DNA from: Solirubrobacterales bacterium | GTDB lineage: Bacteria; Actinomycetota; Thermoleophilia; Solirubrobacterales; 70-9 | Direction: 5' to 3' | Assembly (NCBI GenBank): GCA_030835185.1 | Contig: JAUQWL010000144.1 | Coordinates: 1-12,353 of the forward strand | DNA length: 12,353 nucleotides | The notes under the pieces: generated by a model | What the model saw: the letters and a program-made list of their open reading frames with translations, nothing else | Database searches by the model: none | Told to the model about the DNA's origin: nothing | Translations under genes and position numbers: made by a program | Shown here: positions 5,383-12,334 of the stretch, in pieces | Layout of the letters: every line of letters starts with the position of its first letter | Numbering within the stretch: position 1 is the stretch's first letter

Positions 5383-6552
5383 GTGGCCCTCAGCGATCCT
5401 TCCAAGAGACTCGAGGCCATGCCTCCGTACATGTTCGCCGAGCTCGAGCGGAAAATTTCCGACAAGCGGGCAGCCGGCATTGACGTGATCAGCCTCGGCA
5501 TCGGAGACCCTGACATGCCGACCTACCCCCATGTGGTCGAGGCGATGCAGTCCGCGGTCGCAGACAGTGCCAACCAGAAGTACCCGAGCAACCGTGGGAC
5601 CGATGCATTCCGGCACGCTTTCTCCGATTTCTACCGCGAACGTTTCGGAGTCGAAATCGTGCCCGACGGCGAGGTGATGCCGGCGATCGGCGCCAAAGAG
5701 GCGATCTACAACCTCTGCTTCGCCTTCCTCGACCCGGGCGATGTCGCCCTGGCCTCCGACCCGGGCTATCCGGTCTACACCGGTGGCCCGATCCTCGCCG
5801 GCGCCGAGGCCGTCCTGGTGCCGCTGCGTCCGGAGCTTGGCTTCGCGCCGGACCTCGGCTCGATCGATCCGATGACCGCCGAACGCGCGCGGCTGCTCTT
5901 CCTCAACTATCCGAACAACCCGACCGGGGCGATCGCTCCGGACGGTTTCTTCGAAGAAGTGGTCGATTTCGCCAGGAGGAACGAGATCCTCGTGGTTCAC
6001 GACAACGCTTACTCGGAGACGACTTACGACGGCTACGTCGCACCGAGTTTTCTCGCGACACCCGGCGCAAAGGAAGTCGGAATCGAGGTCTTCTCACTCT
6101 CCAAGGGCTTCAACATGACCGGTTGGCGGGTCGGAGCCGTGCTGGGCAACGCGGACGCGATCCAGAGCTACTGGCGCTTGAAGACGAACGTCGACTCCGG
6201 TCTCTTCGAGGCGATCCAGCTGGCCGCGGTCGCTGCCCTGCAGGGTCCGTCGGAGCCACTGGAGGAGATGAACCGGATCTACGCGAGGCGCCGCGACCTG
6301 GTGGTGGACACGCTCGGTGCGATCGGAGTGGACGTCGCAAGCCCGAAAGGCACGATCTACGTCTGGGCACCGGTGCCGGACGGCCATACTTCGGTCGGCT
6401 TCGCCGGGATGGTGCTGGAGGAGGCCGCAGTGGTGATCTCGCCCGGTTCGATGTACGGGCGAAGCGGCGAGGGGTACTTCAGGATCTCGCTGACCACGCC
6501 CGACGGCCGTCTGGTCGAAGCGCTCGAACGCATGCGCGAGCACCTCGCCTGA
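5383..6552 (+). CDS. dapL: LL-diaminopimelate aminotransferase (class I/II, PLP-dependent)
   Basis: This family converts tetrahydrodipicolinate directly to LL-DAP with glutamate as amino donor, bypassing the succinyl or acetyl steps of lysine biosynthesis. The 389-residue protein is a complete fold-type I aminotransferase. It opens with the DapL-like 'LEAMPPYMFAELERKISDKR' and 'DVISLGIGDPDMPT' (34-47), then GAKEAI (103-108), DPGYPVY (126-132), LNYPNNPTGA (174-183), HDNAY (206-210), the PLP lysine K241 in SLSKGFNMTGWR, and the carboxylate-binding R367 in YFRISLT. The N-terminal and NNPTGA-to-SKG segments resemble the bacterial direct-pathway aminotransferases more than aspartate or MalY-type enzymes. 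The GTG start is set by AAAGGAG. Placement after dapF fits: its product LL-DAP is the substrate DapF normally epimerises. Exact substrate is inferred from similarity and context; another amino acid aminotransferase remains possible. Confidence 0.87.
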   Translation: MALSDPSKRLEAMPPYMFAELERKISDKRAAGIDVISLGIGDPDMPTYPHVVEAMQSAVADSANQKYPSNRGTDAFRHAFSDFYRERFGVEIVPDGEVMPAIGAKEAIYNLCFAFLDPGDVALASDPGYPVYTGGPILAGAEAVLVPLRPELGFAPDLGSIDPMTAERARLLFLNYPNNPTGAIAPDGFFEEVVDFARRNEILVVHDNAYSETTYDGYVAPSFLATPGAKEVGIEVFSLSKGFNMTGWRVGAVLGNADAIQSYWRLKTNVDSGLFEAIQLAAVAALQGPSEPLEEMNRIYARRRDLVVDTLGAIGVDVASPKGTIYVWAPVPDGHTSVGFAGMVLEEAAVVISPGSMYGRSGEGYFRISLTTPDGRLVEALERMREHLA

Positions 6553-6567
6553 GGCCGGAGGCCGGCT
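6553..6567 (+). repeat. Short GC hairpin after the aminotransferase stop
   Basis: GCCGG (6554-6558) and CCGGC (6562-6566) pair around AGG, extendable by a G-T pair, immediately after the TGA. TTGT follows, so it might act as a weak terminator. The rest of the 120-nt gap to hflX shows only a small palindrome near 6598-6610 and the -10 box. Confidence 0.3.
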
Positions 6568-6660
6568 TGTACCTCGGTGAGGGTCCAACTCCGGCTTCGG
6601 CACGGTGCCGGTCACTGCCGCGAAACCGGGCTGCAGTCGGCCTCGACCGATCCGGCTGCC

Positions 6661-6666
6661 TAGGAT
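6661..6666 (+). promoter_or_regulatory. Putative leaderless -10 box (TAGGAT) for hflX
   Basis: TAGGAT ends exactly 6 nt before the ATG at 6673, so a transcript starting at the usual distance begins on the A of ATG. There is no Shine-Dalgarno. This is the cleanest leaderless geometry of the five boxes. I see no standard -35. Confidence 0.5.
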
Positions 6667-6672
6667 GAACGC

Positions 6673-8037
6673 ATGTCAGGTGAAAGAAAGCACGGTTCGC
6701 TTTCCGACGGTCCCTCGCGCAGCGGATCCGACAGCAGCGGTGTCGACGGGCAGCACGCGTCAACGAACCGCCGGGTGACCGCAGTCGAGAACCCCGGTAG
6801 CCGCCGGGCCCGCCAGCGGGCCCTGATGATCTCTGTCGACCGGACCGGCGAGAGCAGCCTGGACGAAATGGCGGAACTGCTTCGAACCGCCGGCGTTGCG
6901 ACCGTCGGCGAGATGGTCCAGCGACGCGACGAGCCCGACCCGGACCGCTACTTCGGTCTCGGCAAGCTGGAGGAGACCAAAGCAGAGATCGAACGGACCG
7001 CGGCCAACCTGGTGGCCTGTGACGACGAACTGGCGCCCCGCCAGGAGCGCAACCTCGAAACGGCGCTGGGAGTGCCGGTCATCGACCGTACGGCGGTGAT
7101 CCTCGACATCTTCGCCGACCACGCCCATTCGGCCGAAGGCAAGCTCCAGGTGGAGCTGGCACAGCTCGAATACAACCTGGCCCGGATGCGCGGTCTCTGG
7201 ACGCACCTCGAGCGCCTCGGTGCCGGCATCGGAACCAGGGGGCCCGGGGAGTCCCAGATCGAAACCGACCGCCGCCTCGCCAGAGACCGCATCTCGGCGC
7301 TGCGCAAACGCCTTCGCGGAGTCGAAAAAAACCGGGGCGTCATGCGCAGCCGTCGTCAGGAATCCATGGTGCCCCAGGTGGCGCTGGCCGGATATACGAA
7401 TGCCGGCAAGTCGACTCTGTTGAACGCCCTCACCGGCGCAGAGGTGGGGGTCGGAGACCGGCTCTTTCACACCCTCGACCCGACCACCCGCGGTTACGAA
7501 TTCGAAGGTCGTCGCTACCTCGTCACCGACACGGTCGGATTCATCGAGAAGCTGCCGCATCAGCTGGTAGAAGCCTTCAAGGCGACGCTCGAAGAGACGG
7601 TGCTGGCGGACCTGCTGCTCCACGTGGTCGACGCCTCCTCGACCGAGGACAGGATGAGAGTGCAGATGCAGGCCGCAGACTCGGTGCTCGGTGAGATCGG
7701 TGCCGGTGACAAGCCGCGGATCCTGGTGCTCAACAAGATCGATCTCCTGGACGACGGGCATCGGGCGGAAGTCCGGATCGCGCTGCCCGACGCAGTTCCG
7801 GTCTCGGCTACGACAGGCGAAGGCCTCGATGCGCTGAAAGCCGAGATCGACCGCACCTTCGAGGCGACGATGTCACCGGTCGAGCTCTTCGTTCCTTACT
7901 CGCAGGGCGCCCGCCTGCATGACCTGCACGAAGTTGCCGGCCGGATCGACCGGGAAGACGAAGCCAGAGGCGTGAGGGTGAGGACCCGCCTGCCCTCGGG
8001 GCAGATGCATCGCTTCGAGGATCTCGTGGTCGGCTGA
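6673..8037 (+). CDS. hflX: GTPase HflX
   Basis: HflX is a ribosome-associated GTPase that binds the 50S subunit and splits stalled or heat-damaged ribosomes. The 454-residue protein has a poorly conserved polar leader (1-45, Ser/Gly/Arg-rich), the HflX N-domain with 'DRYFGLGKLEETK' (91-103) and 'VIDRTAVILDIFADHAHSAEGKLQVELAQ' region (136-164), the glycine-rich linker GAGIGTRGPGESQIETDRR (183-201), then a TRAFAC-class G domain: G1 GYTNAGKST (240-248), G3 DTVGF (286-290), G4 NKID (354-357), and G5-like SATTGEGLDAL. All nucleotide-binding residues are present. ATG6673 is preceded by a leaderless-type TAGGAT box; shorter starts would cut into the N-domain only after residue 50. hflX after dapF is the normal actinobacterial order, here separated by the aminotransferase. 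No M-domain for Hfq/HflK partners is expected or seen. Confidence 0.97.
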   Translation: MSGERKHGSLSDGPSRSGSDSSGVDGQHASTNRRVTAVENPGSRRARQRALMISVDRTGESSLDEMAELLRTAGVATVGEMVQRRDEPDPDRYFGLGKLEETKAEIERTAANLVACDDELAPRQERNLETALGVPVIDRTAVILDIFADHAHSAEGKLQVELAQLEYNLARMRGLWTHLERLGAGIGTRGPGESQIETDRRLARDRISALRKRLRGVEKNRGVMRSRRQESMVPQVALAGYTNAGKSTLLNALTGAEVGVGDRLFHTLDPTTRGYEFEGRRYLVTDTVGFIEKLPHQLVEAFKATLEETVLADLLLHVVDASSTEDRMRVQMQAADSVLGEIGAGDKPRILVLNKIDLLDDGHRAEVRIALPDAVPVSATTGEGLDALKAEIDRTFEATMSPVELFVPYSQGARLHDLHEVAGRIDREDEARGVRVRTRLPSGQMHRFEDLVVG

Positions 8038-8077
8038 ACTGCTTCCCCGCCGCCGGCGCCGGGTGGTCGGGCTCGGA

Positions 8078-8083
8078 TAGAGT
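8078..8083 (+). promoter_or_regulatory. Putative -10 box (GGATAGAGT) for dut
   Basis: TAGAGT, preceded by GGA, lies 8 nt before the ATG at 8092. The 54-nt gap from hflX is otherwise GC-rich with a CCGGCGCCGG palindrome at 8053-8062. No Shine-Dalgarno lies between the box and the start. Confidence 0.4.
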
Positions 8084-8091
8084 CCCGGCGC

Positions 8092-8523
8092 ATGGATCTT
8101 CGGTTCCGGATACTCGATGAGGCGGCGACGCTGCCCTCGCGCGCCCACAGCGGCGATGCCGGACTGGATCTTCACTCCGCTCAGGCGGCCCACATCGGAC
8201 CCGGTGAGCGGTGGCAGATCTCAACCGGCCTTGCGGTCGAGATCCCCGAAGGTCACGCGGGACTCGTCCTTCCAAGGTCCGGCCTGGCGCTGCGCTACGG
8301 CATCTCGCTGGTAAACGCCCCCGGCCTGATCGATTCCGGATACCGGGGGGAGATCGGCGTGCTCCTGCTGAACAACGATCCCGCCGAAGGGTTCCGGATA
8401 GAGCCGGGCGACCGGATTGCCCAGCTCGTGGTGGTTCCGATTGCCGACCTCAGCCCGGTCGAGGTCGAACAACTCGCTGACTCCGAACGCGGAGAAGGCG
8501 GTTTCGGCTCTAGCGGCCGCTGA
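8092..8523 (+). CDS. dut: dUTP diphosphatase (dUTPase, trimeric type)
   Basis: dUTPase hydrolyses dUTP to dUMP and PPi, keeping uracil out of DNA and supplying the thymidylate precursor. All five motifs of the homotrimeric family are present in 143 residues: motif 1 AHSGDAGLDLHS (18-29), motif 2 PRSGLAL (61-67), motif 3 VNAPGLIDSGYRGEI (74-88, with the uracil-pocket tyrosine Y84 and catalytic Asp D81), motif 4 GDRIAQL (106-112) and motif 5 RGEGGFGSSGR (133-143), the Gly-rich lid that closes on the phosphates. The protein ends right after motif 5, with no extra tail. The last 14 bp overlap the convergent gatD gene; the shared segment encodes Ser-Gly-Arg-stop on both strands. It is the last gene of the plus-strand run. 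Confidence 0.96.
   Translation: MDLRFRILDEAATLPSRAHSGDAGLDLHSAQAAHIGPGERWQISTGLAVEIPEGHAGLVLPRSGLALRYGISLVNAPGLIDSGYRGEIGVLLLNNDPAEGFRIEPGDRIAQLVVVPIADLSPVEVEQLADSERGEGGFGSSGR
8510..8523. other. 14-bp convergent overlap of dut and gatD with palindromic shared stop region
   Basis: The 10-bp palindrome AGCGGCCGCT (8512-8521) reads AGC-GGC-CGC (Ser-Gly-Arg) on both strands and is flanked by TGA for dut and TAG for gatD. Both proteins therefore end in the same three residues, encoded by the same base pairs. No T-rich terminator is visible on either side. Confidence 0.9.
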
Positions 8524-9250
8524 TCGCAGCCGCGAGCGCGACCCGGTGGGCCGCGGTCTCCAGCCCGTCTTCAAGCGGTCGAAGCTCGACATCCTCGCCG
8601 TAGGCATTCTTCAGCCCGGTCTCGATCAGGTGGTCGGCCAGCCAGGCGTTCTTGGGGAGCAGTGGGCCGTGGAGGTAGGTTCCGATGAGGTTGCCGCTGC
8701 GCACGCCCTCGAAGCCGTCGCTGCCGTTGTTGCCGTGCCCGGCGATCACCCTGCCGAGGGGCTCCGCCTGTGGCCCGAGCCATGTGAGGCCCCCGTGGTT
8801 CTCGAAGCCCGCCAGCATGCGCCTGCTGCCATCCAGATCCGTTTCGATGGCGACCGGGCCGATCAGTCTCGGTCCGTCTCCACGAACGGTCTTCAGATCG
8901 ACCAGGCCGAGGCCCCCGATCTGGTCCGAACCGGACTCATACGACTCACCGAGCAGTTGATAGCCGCCGCACACCGCCAGCATCACAGTCCCGCCGGCGA
9001 GGCATTCCCCGATGGCTTCGCGCTTCGTTTCGACAAGATCACCCGCGACCGTTCGTTGGTCGCGGTCCTGGCCACCTCCGATGTAGAGCATCTCGTGACC
9101 GGAAGGTTCGAAGCGCTCGCCGAGACCGCAGGCGGTCAATTCGAACTCGATCCCCCGCCAAAGACAGCGGTTGCGGAGGAAGATGATGTTTCCCCGGTCC
9201 GCATAGATGTTCATCTGGTCGGGGTAGAGGCTGAGCAGTCGGAACTTCAT
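8510..9250 (-). CDS. gatD: Lipid II isoglutaminyl synthase, glutaminase subunit GatD
   Basis: GatD is the class I glutamine amidotransferase subunit that supplies ammonia to MurT for amidating the D-Glu alpha-carboxyl of lipid II. The 246-residue protein shows a Rossmann-like start (MKFRLLSLYPDQMNIYADRGN), the oxyanion region YIGGGQDRDQ (56-65), the nucleophile elbow VMLAVCGGYQLLG with C94 (same number as in S. aureus GatD), the FENHGG segment (149-154), and the catalytic histidine H194 in GTYLHGPLLPKN. It is a CobB/CobQ-like amidotransferase, but the murT gene in the same unit makes GatD the better call. I start at the ATG at 9250 because it gives the family N-terminus; the frame is open further upstream to 9730 but that would lie inside the methyltransferase gene. 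The gap to the upstream gene is 14 nt, without a Shine-Dalgarno but with TAGAGT 11 nt before the ATG. The 3' end overlaps dut. Confidence 0.93.
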   Translation of the reverse strand: MKFRLLSLYPDQMNIYADRGNIIFLRNRCLWRGIEFELTACGLGERFEPSGHEMLYIGGGQDRDQRTVAGDLVETKREAIGECLAGGTVMLAVCGGYQLLGESYESGSDQIGGLGLVDLKTVRGDGPRLIGPVAIETDLDGSRRMLAGFENHGGLTWLGPQAEPLGRVIAGHGNNGSDGFEGVRSGNLIGTYLHGPLLPKNAWLADHLIETGLKNAYGEDVELRPLEDGLETAAHRVALAAAISGR

Positions 9251-9264
9251 CGGTGACGGGGACT

Positions 9265-10062
9265 CTATGAGAGCGAGGGGCGGGCCAGGACCATGGTCGA
9301 GCCCATGTGGCGGTCGGTCTGGGCGATCGAGCCGCCGCCGGTCGGCTGGAGTCCCGCCGCGAGGAGTTCGCGCTCGAAGCCGTCGCGACTCAGGCGGTGG
9401 ATGACGATCACATCCTCGCTCCGGGTCGAGGTACCGTCGGGAGCGAGGCTCTGTCGCAGTCGGACCGCGGTCACCGTGTCGGCGGTCGGCTCGATTGCAA
9501 CCGGTTGGCTGCAGTGGACCCAGCCGCCGATCTCGTTCATGTCCGGCGGAACAGCGGGGTAGTGGATGCTGACCTCGGGCAGTTCTTCGCAGATCGCGAA
9601 GGCCGCGGTTCCGCCCGGCTCGAGGATTTCCGCGAGGGCGTGAAGAAGGTTCATCCGTGCCTCTTCGCCGCCGATTATCTGCACCAGTTGCTGGGGGGCT
9701 ATGACCAGGCAGAAGCGCTTCGCCTGCCACGGACTTTCCGGACCAAGCGGTCCTCCGGGTGCCAGCAGTCCGGCCAGGTCGGTCCGCTCGCTGACGTCGA
9801 CCGGGACGGCGGCCGGGCTCCCCTCTGACTTCGTACGGTTGAAATCGGCGATCAGGCCGGGATCGCGATCGAGGCCCACGGTGGGGTGGCCGAGACGGTT
9901 CAGGTGGTGGGAGACCCTGCCGACGCCACAGCCCAGATCGAGTACCGGACCGTCGGCAGCTGCCGCGAGTTCGCTCCAGGCATCGAGGTCTACCGTGTAC
10001 TCACCGGATTCCACCAGCTGCCAGAGGCCGGCCTCGGAAAAGCCGCCGTGGGCGGGGTTCAC
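9265..10062 (-). CDS. Class I SAM-dependent methyltransferase inside the murT-gatD unit
   Basis: A Rossmann-fold methyltransferase of 265 residues. Seen: motif I VLDLGCGVGR (40-49), the acidic ribose-binding D65 in VGLDRD, motif IV-like FCLVIAPQQLVQII (117-130), and the post-motif LEPGGTAAFAI (148-158). The first 38 residues form a helical cap and the C-terminal half (from about 160) is a variable region likely to hold the substrate. The substrate is unknown. The GTG start at 10062 overlaps the murT TGA by 4 bp (GTGA), implying translational coupling, and gatD begins 14 nt after its stop. Being placed between two subunits of one enzyme suggests a role in peptidoglycan precursor modification, for example on lipid II or its stem peptide. 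That is inference: the gene could equally be a bystander. I cannot assign it to a named family. Confidence 0.85.
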   Translation of the reverse strand: MNPAHGGFSEAGLWQLVESGEYTVDLDAWSELAAAADGPVLDLGCGVGRVSHHLNRLGHPTVGLDRDPGLIADFNRTKSEGSPAAVPVDVSERTDLAGLLAPGGPLGPESPWQAKRFCLVIAPQQLVQIIGGEEARMNLLHALAEILEPGGTAAFAICEELPEVSIHYPAVPPDMNEIGGWVHCSQPVAIEPTADTVTAVRLRQSLAPDGTSTRSEDVIVIHRLSRDGFERELLAAGLQPTGGGSIAQTDRHMGSTMVLARPSLS

Positions 10063-11411
10063 GACTGCCAGTATCGGGTGGCGCTGTCCTGATCGGCCAG
10101 CAGTTCGCGCAGTTCGAGCAGCGCCGTATAGGTGGGCAGGGCGAAAACCCGTTCCGGACCGTCTTCGAGCACGACTTCGAGCGAGCGGTCGATGTCGCGG
10201 ACTACGGTCAGGTCCTGTTCGGGCCAGCCGGCGTACTTCAGTCTCAGAGCCATCTCGGCGGCGCGTGTGCCGGAGCAGACGACGTTGCCGACATGTCCGG
10301 AAAGCAACTCGAAATCGGCATCCCAGACCCAGGAGATGTCGCGACCGTCGGCGATATTGTCGTTGAGGGCGAACCAGAGGGTCAGCGGCCCTTCCTCGAG
10401 TTCGAGTGTTCGCAGCACCTCGTTGGCGCCGGCCGGGTTCTTGATCAGCAGGATCGAGAGTTCGGACGGACCGATCCGGATCCGTTCGGCCCGGCCGAAA
10501 ACGGCTTTCATCCGGGAGAGGGCTGCGACCGAATCGCCCGGCGGGATGCCGATGGCCTGTGCTGTGGCGATCGCCGCGAGTGCGTTGTAGAGGTTGTAGA
10601 GGCCGGGCAGGGGGAGATCGAGAGAATGGCTGCCGGTGGCCGTTTCGATCGTCGCCTTGAGCCCGTCCATGCCGAGCAGCTTCACCTCGGTTGCGGAGAG
10701 GTCGGGTTCGGGTCGGGCCAGGCCGCAGGCGGGACAGGAGTAGTGGCCGAGATGGCCGACGAAGGCCCTTTCGTATAGCAGCGGCTCACCGCACACCCGG
10801 CACTGTTTGGCCTCGCTCGCATGCTGGAGTTCAGTCACGGCCCGGCCGTCGTCGTCGATTCCGAAGTACGTGGTCGACGGGCCGGTGTGGCGACCGATAT
10901 CGGCGATCAGCGGGTCGTCGGCGTTGAGTACGAAAGAGGTCGAATCGGCCAGTGCGCCGGCCATTTCGACCCACGCGTCAGCCAGCGCCTCGGTTTCGCC
11001 GTAGCGGTCGAGCTGGTCACGGAAGAGGTTGGCGAGCAGGATCGTCTTCGGTCTCAGTCGCTCCGCCACCTCGGGCAGCCAGGCTTCGTCGACCTCGAAC
11101 AGACCCTCGTCACCTCTCTGCTCGAGCAGGGCGGTCGCAACTCCCCAGGTCATGTTCGAACCGGCCCGGTTGTGGACCGGTTCGCGTCCGGCAGCGCGAA
11201 GGATCGCGGCCAGCATCGCGGCTGTTGTCGTCTTGCCGTTGGTTGCGCTGATCACGGTCGAGCCGTTGCGGAGCGAGGCTCCCAGCTTGTCGATGGCGTC
11301 CGGGTCGAGCTTGAGAAGGACCCGGCCCGGCAGAGTGGTGCCGCCGCCCCGGCCGGTCGCCCGGCTGAGCCTGCCGATCCACCGGGCGGCCGCGACCTTC
11401 GTGCGGATCAA
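10059..11411 (-). CDS. murT: Lipid II isoglutaminyl synthase, Mur-ligase-like subunit MurT
   Basis: MurT activates the D-Glu alpha-carboxyl of lipid II with ATP and receives ammonia from GatD, giving D-isoglutamine at position 2 of the stem peptide on the inner face of the membrane. The 450-residue protein has the basic N-terminus with GRGGGTTLPGRV (20-31), P-loop SATNGKTTT (55-63), Mur central-domain NADDPLIADIG (163-173), an inserted Cys4 zinc-ribbon (C204, C207, C226, C229) typical of MurT and absent from MurC-F, FGRAER (305-310), and the C-terminal DUF1727 domain with LNDNIADGRDISWVWDADFE (349-368), which carries the acidic residues that contact GatD's site. The TTG start at 11411 overlaps the upstream kinase stop as TTGA; it yields the family-like beginning, and no better start is near. 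It is 4-bp coupled on both sides. Confidence 0.95.
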   Translation of the reverse strand: MIRTKVAAARWIGRLSRATGRGGGTTLPGRVLLKLDPDAIDKLGASLRNGSTVISATNGKTTTAAMLAAILRAAGREPVHNRAGSNMTWGVATALLEQRGDEGLFEVDEAWLPEVAERLRPKTILLANLFRDQLDRYGETEALADAWVEMAGALADSTSFVLNADDPLIADIGRHTGPSTTYFGIDDDGRAVTELQHASEAKQCRVCGEPLLYERAFVGHLGHYSCPACGLARPEPDLSATEVKLLGMDGLKATIETATGSHSLDLPLPGLYNLYNALAAIATAQAIGIPPGDSVAALSRMKAVFGRAERIRIGPSELSILLIKNPAGANEVLRTLELEEGPLTLWFALNDNIADGRDISWVWDADFELLSGHVGNVVCSGTRAAEMALRLKYAGWPEQDLTVVRDIDRSLEVVLEDGPERVFALPTYTALLELRELLADQDSATRYWQS

Positions 11412-12334
11412 GGCAGATCCCCCGGGACGATCACGTTCAGGGCGCCGGGCAGCACTCTGATCTTTGCCGGCAGCCTGGTCAGGGGATCGCCGTCGGCGTA
11501 GACGGTCAGGTCCCGCCCGGCCCGGATCTCGATCGCTCCGCTGCGCCAGGATCGCACCTCTTCGTTGTTCACATGCCTGCCCCGGAAGACCTTCGGCAGG
11601 TTGAGCAGGAAGCGGAGCCGGCTGATCTCCCCGACTGTGACCACATCGAGCTCACCGTCGGCGGGGTCTGCGTCCGGAGCCATGTTCATCCCGCCGCCGT
11701 AGTACCCGTTGTTCGCTACGGCGACCGTGTAGCCGGTGAAGCGGCTCTGGATCCCGTTTTCGATCAGTGCGAAACGCTCCGGCTTCCATGTGGCCAACGC
11801 CCGTAGCGCCGCCCAGGCGTAGACGAGCTTCCCGCTCAGCCGGGAGTCGTTGGCGATCCGGTTGGCCTCGGAGTCGAAGCCGACCGAGGCGATACCGAGG
11901 AAGCGCTGTCCGTTGCCATCCCCCACGTCGATCGAAATGGTGCGACCGGTCGCGATGGTTTCGACCGCGGCAGCCGGGTCTGTCGGGATGCCGAGGCCGC
12001 GAGCCAGGTCGTTACCGCGACCTCCGGGCACGATTCCCAGTACCCCGTCGCTGCCTGCCATCGCTCCGCCGATCGCGCCGATCAGGCCGTCACCGCTCAT
12101 GACGACGGGAATCTCTCCGGCCTCGATCGCGTCGAATGCGAGGTCGACGCCATGCTCCTTGCTGCGGGTGCGCTCGACCCTGAAGACCATACGGCGTGCG
12201 TCGAAGCTGCGCTCGACCTCAGGCAGCAGCTGGAGGGCTCTGCCGCCGCCGGCCGAGGGGTTGACGATCAGTGCGTAGGTGGATTCGATCGCTGAACTCA
12301 CGGCTGCCCACCTGGCTTCCGGACGCTGAACCAC
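11408..12334 (-). CDS. Diacylglycerol-kinase-family lipid kinase
   Basis: A DAGK-catalytic-domain lipid kinase (DgkB/YegS/sphingosine-kinase superfamily), which phosphorylates a lipid hydroxyl with ATP at the membrane surface. Numbered from GTG12334 (308 residues): ALIVNPSAGGG (21-31), nucleotide-binding VVMSGDGL (77-84), VPGGRGNDLARGLGI (102-116), GFDSEANRI (152-160), and the C-terminal sandwich with ADPADGELDVVTV (222-234) and YADGDP (278-283). The usual GGDGT is SGDGL, the form seen in sphingosine kinases. There is no signal peptide or membrane helix. Two starts are possible: GTG12334 after GGGAAGGGAAC, and GTG12301 after AGGTGG (6-nt spacing), which gives a more typical short N-terminus (MSSAIESTYALIVNP). 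The frame is also open to the window edge, so an even earlier start cannot be excluded. It is the first visible gene of the unit and overlaps murT by 4 bp. The lipid substrate is unknown. Confidence 0.88.
   Translation of the reverse strand: MVQRPEARWAAVSSAIESTYALIVNPSAGGGRALQLLPEVERSFDARRMVFRVERTRSKEHGVDLAFDAIEAGEIPVVMSGDGLIGAIGGAMAGSDGVLGIVPGGRGNDLARGLGIPTDPAAAVETIATGRTISIDVGDGNGQRFLGIASVGFDSEANRIANDSRLSGKLVYAWAALRALATWKPERFALIENGIQSRFTGYTVAVANNGYYGGGMNMAPDADPADGELDVVTVGEISRLRFLLNLPKVFRGRHVNNEEVRSWRSGAIEIRAGRDLTVYADGDPLTRLPAKIRVLPGALNVIVPGDLP

Noticed and set aside
6598..6610. Palindrome CGGCAC-G-GTGCCG in the aminotransferase-hflX gap as a terminator
   Set aside because: A self-complementary run with no loop room and no T-run; such palindromes are expected by chance at this GC content.
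6760..7761. 333-residue minus-strand frame opposite hflX
   Set aside because: Antisense shadow of hflX; His/Val/Leu-rich with no recognisable domain.
8417..9256. 279-residue open frame on the plus strand opposite gatD
   Set aside because: It mirrors gatD codons, shows no motif of its own, and overlaps the end of dut; typical antisense frame in high-GC coding DNA.
9251..9730. In-frame upstream extension of gatD to a 406-residue protein
   Set aside because: The extension lies wholly in another frame of the methyltransferase gene, is Arg/Pro-rich like frame-shadow sequence, and gatD has a natural start at 9250 giving the usual family N-terminus.
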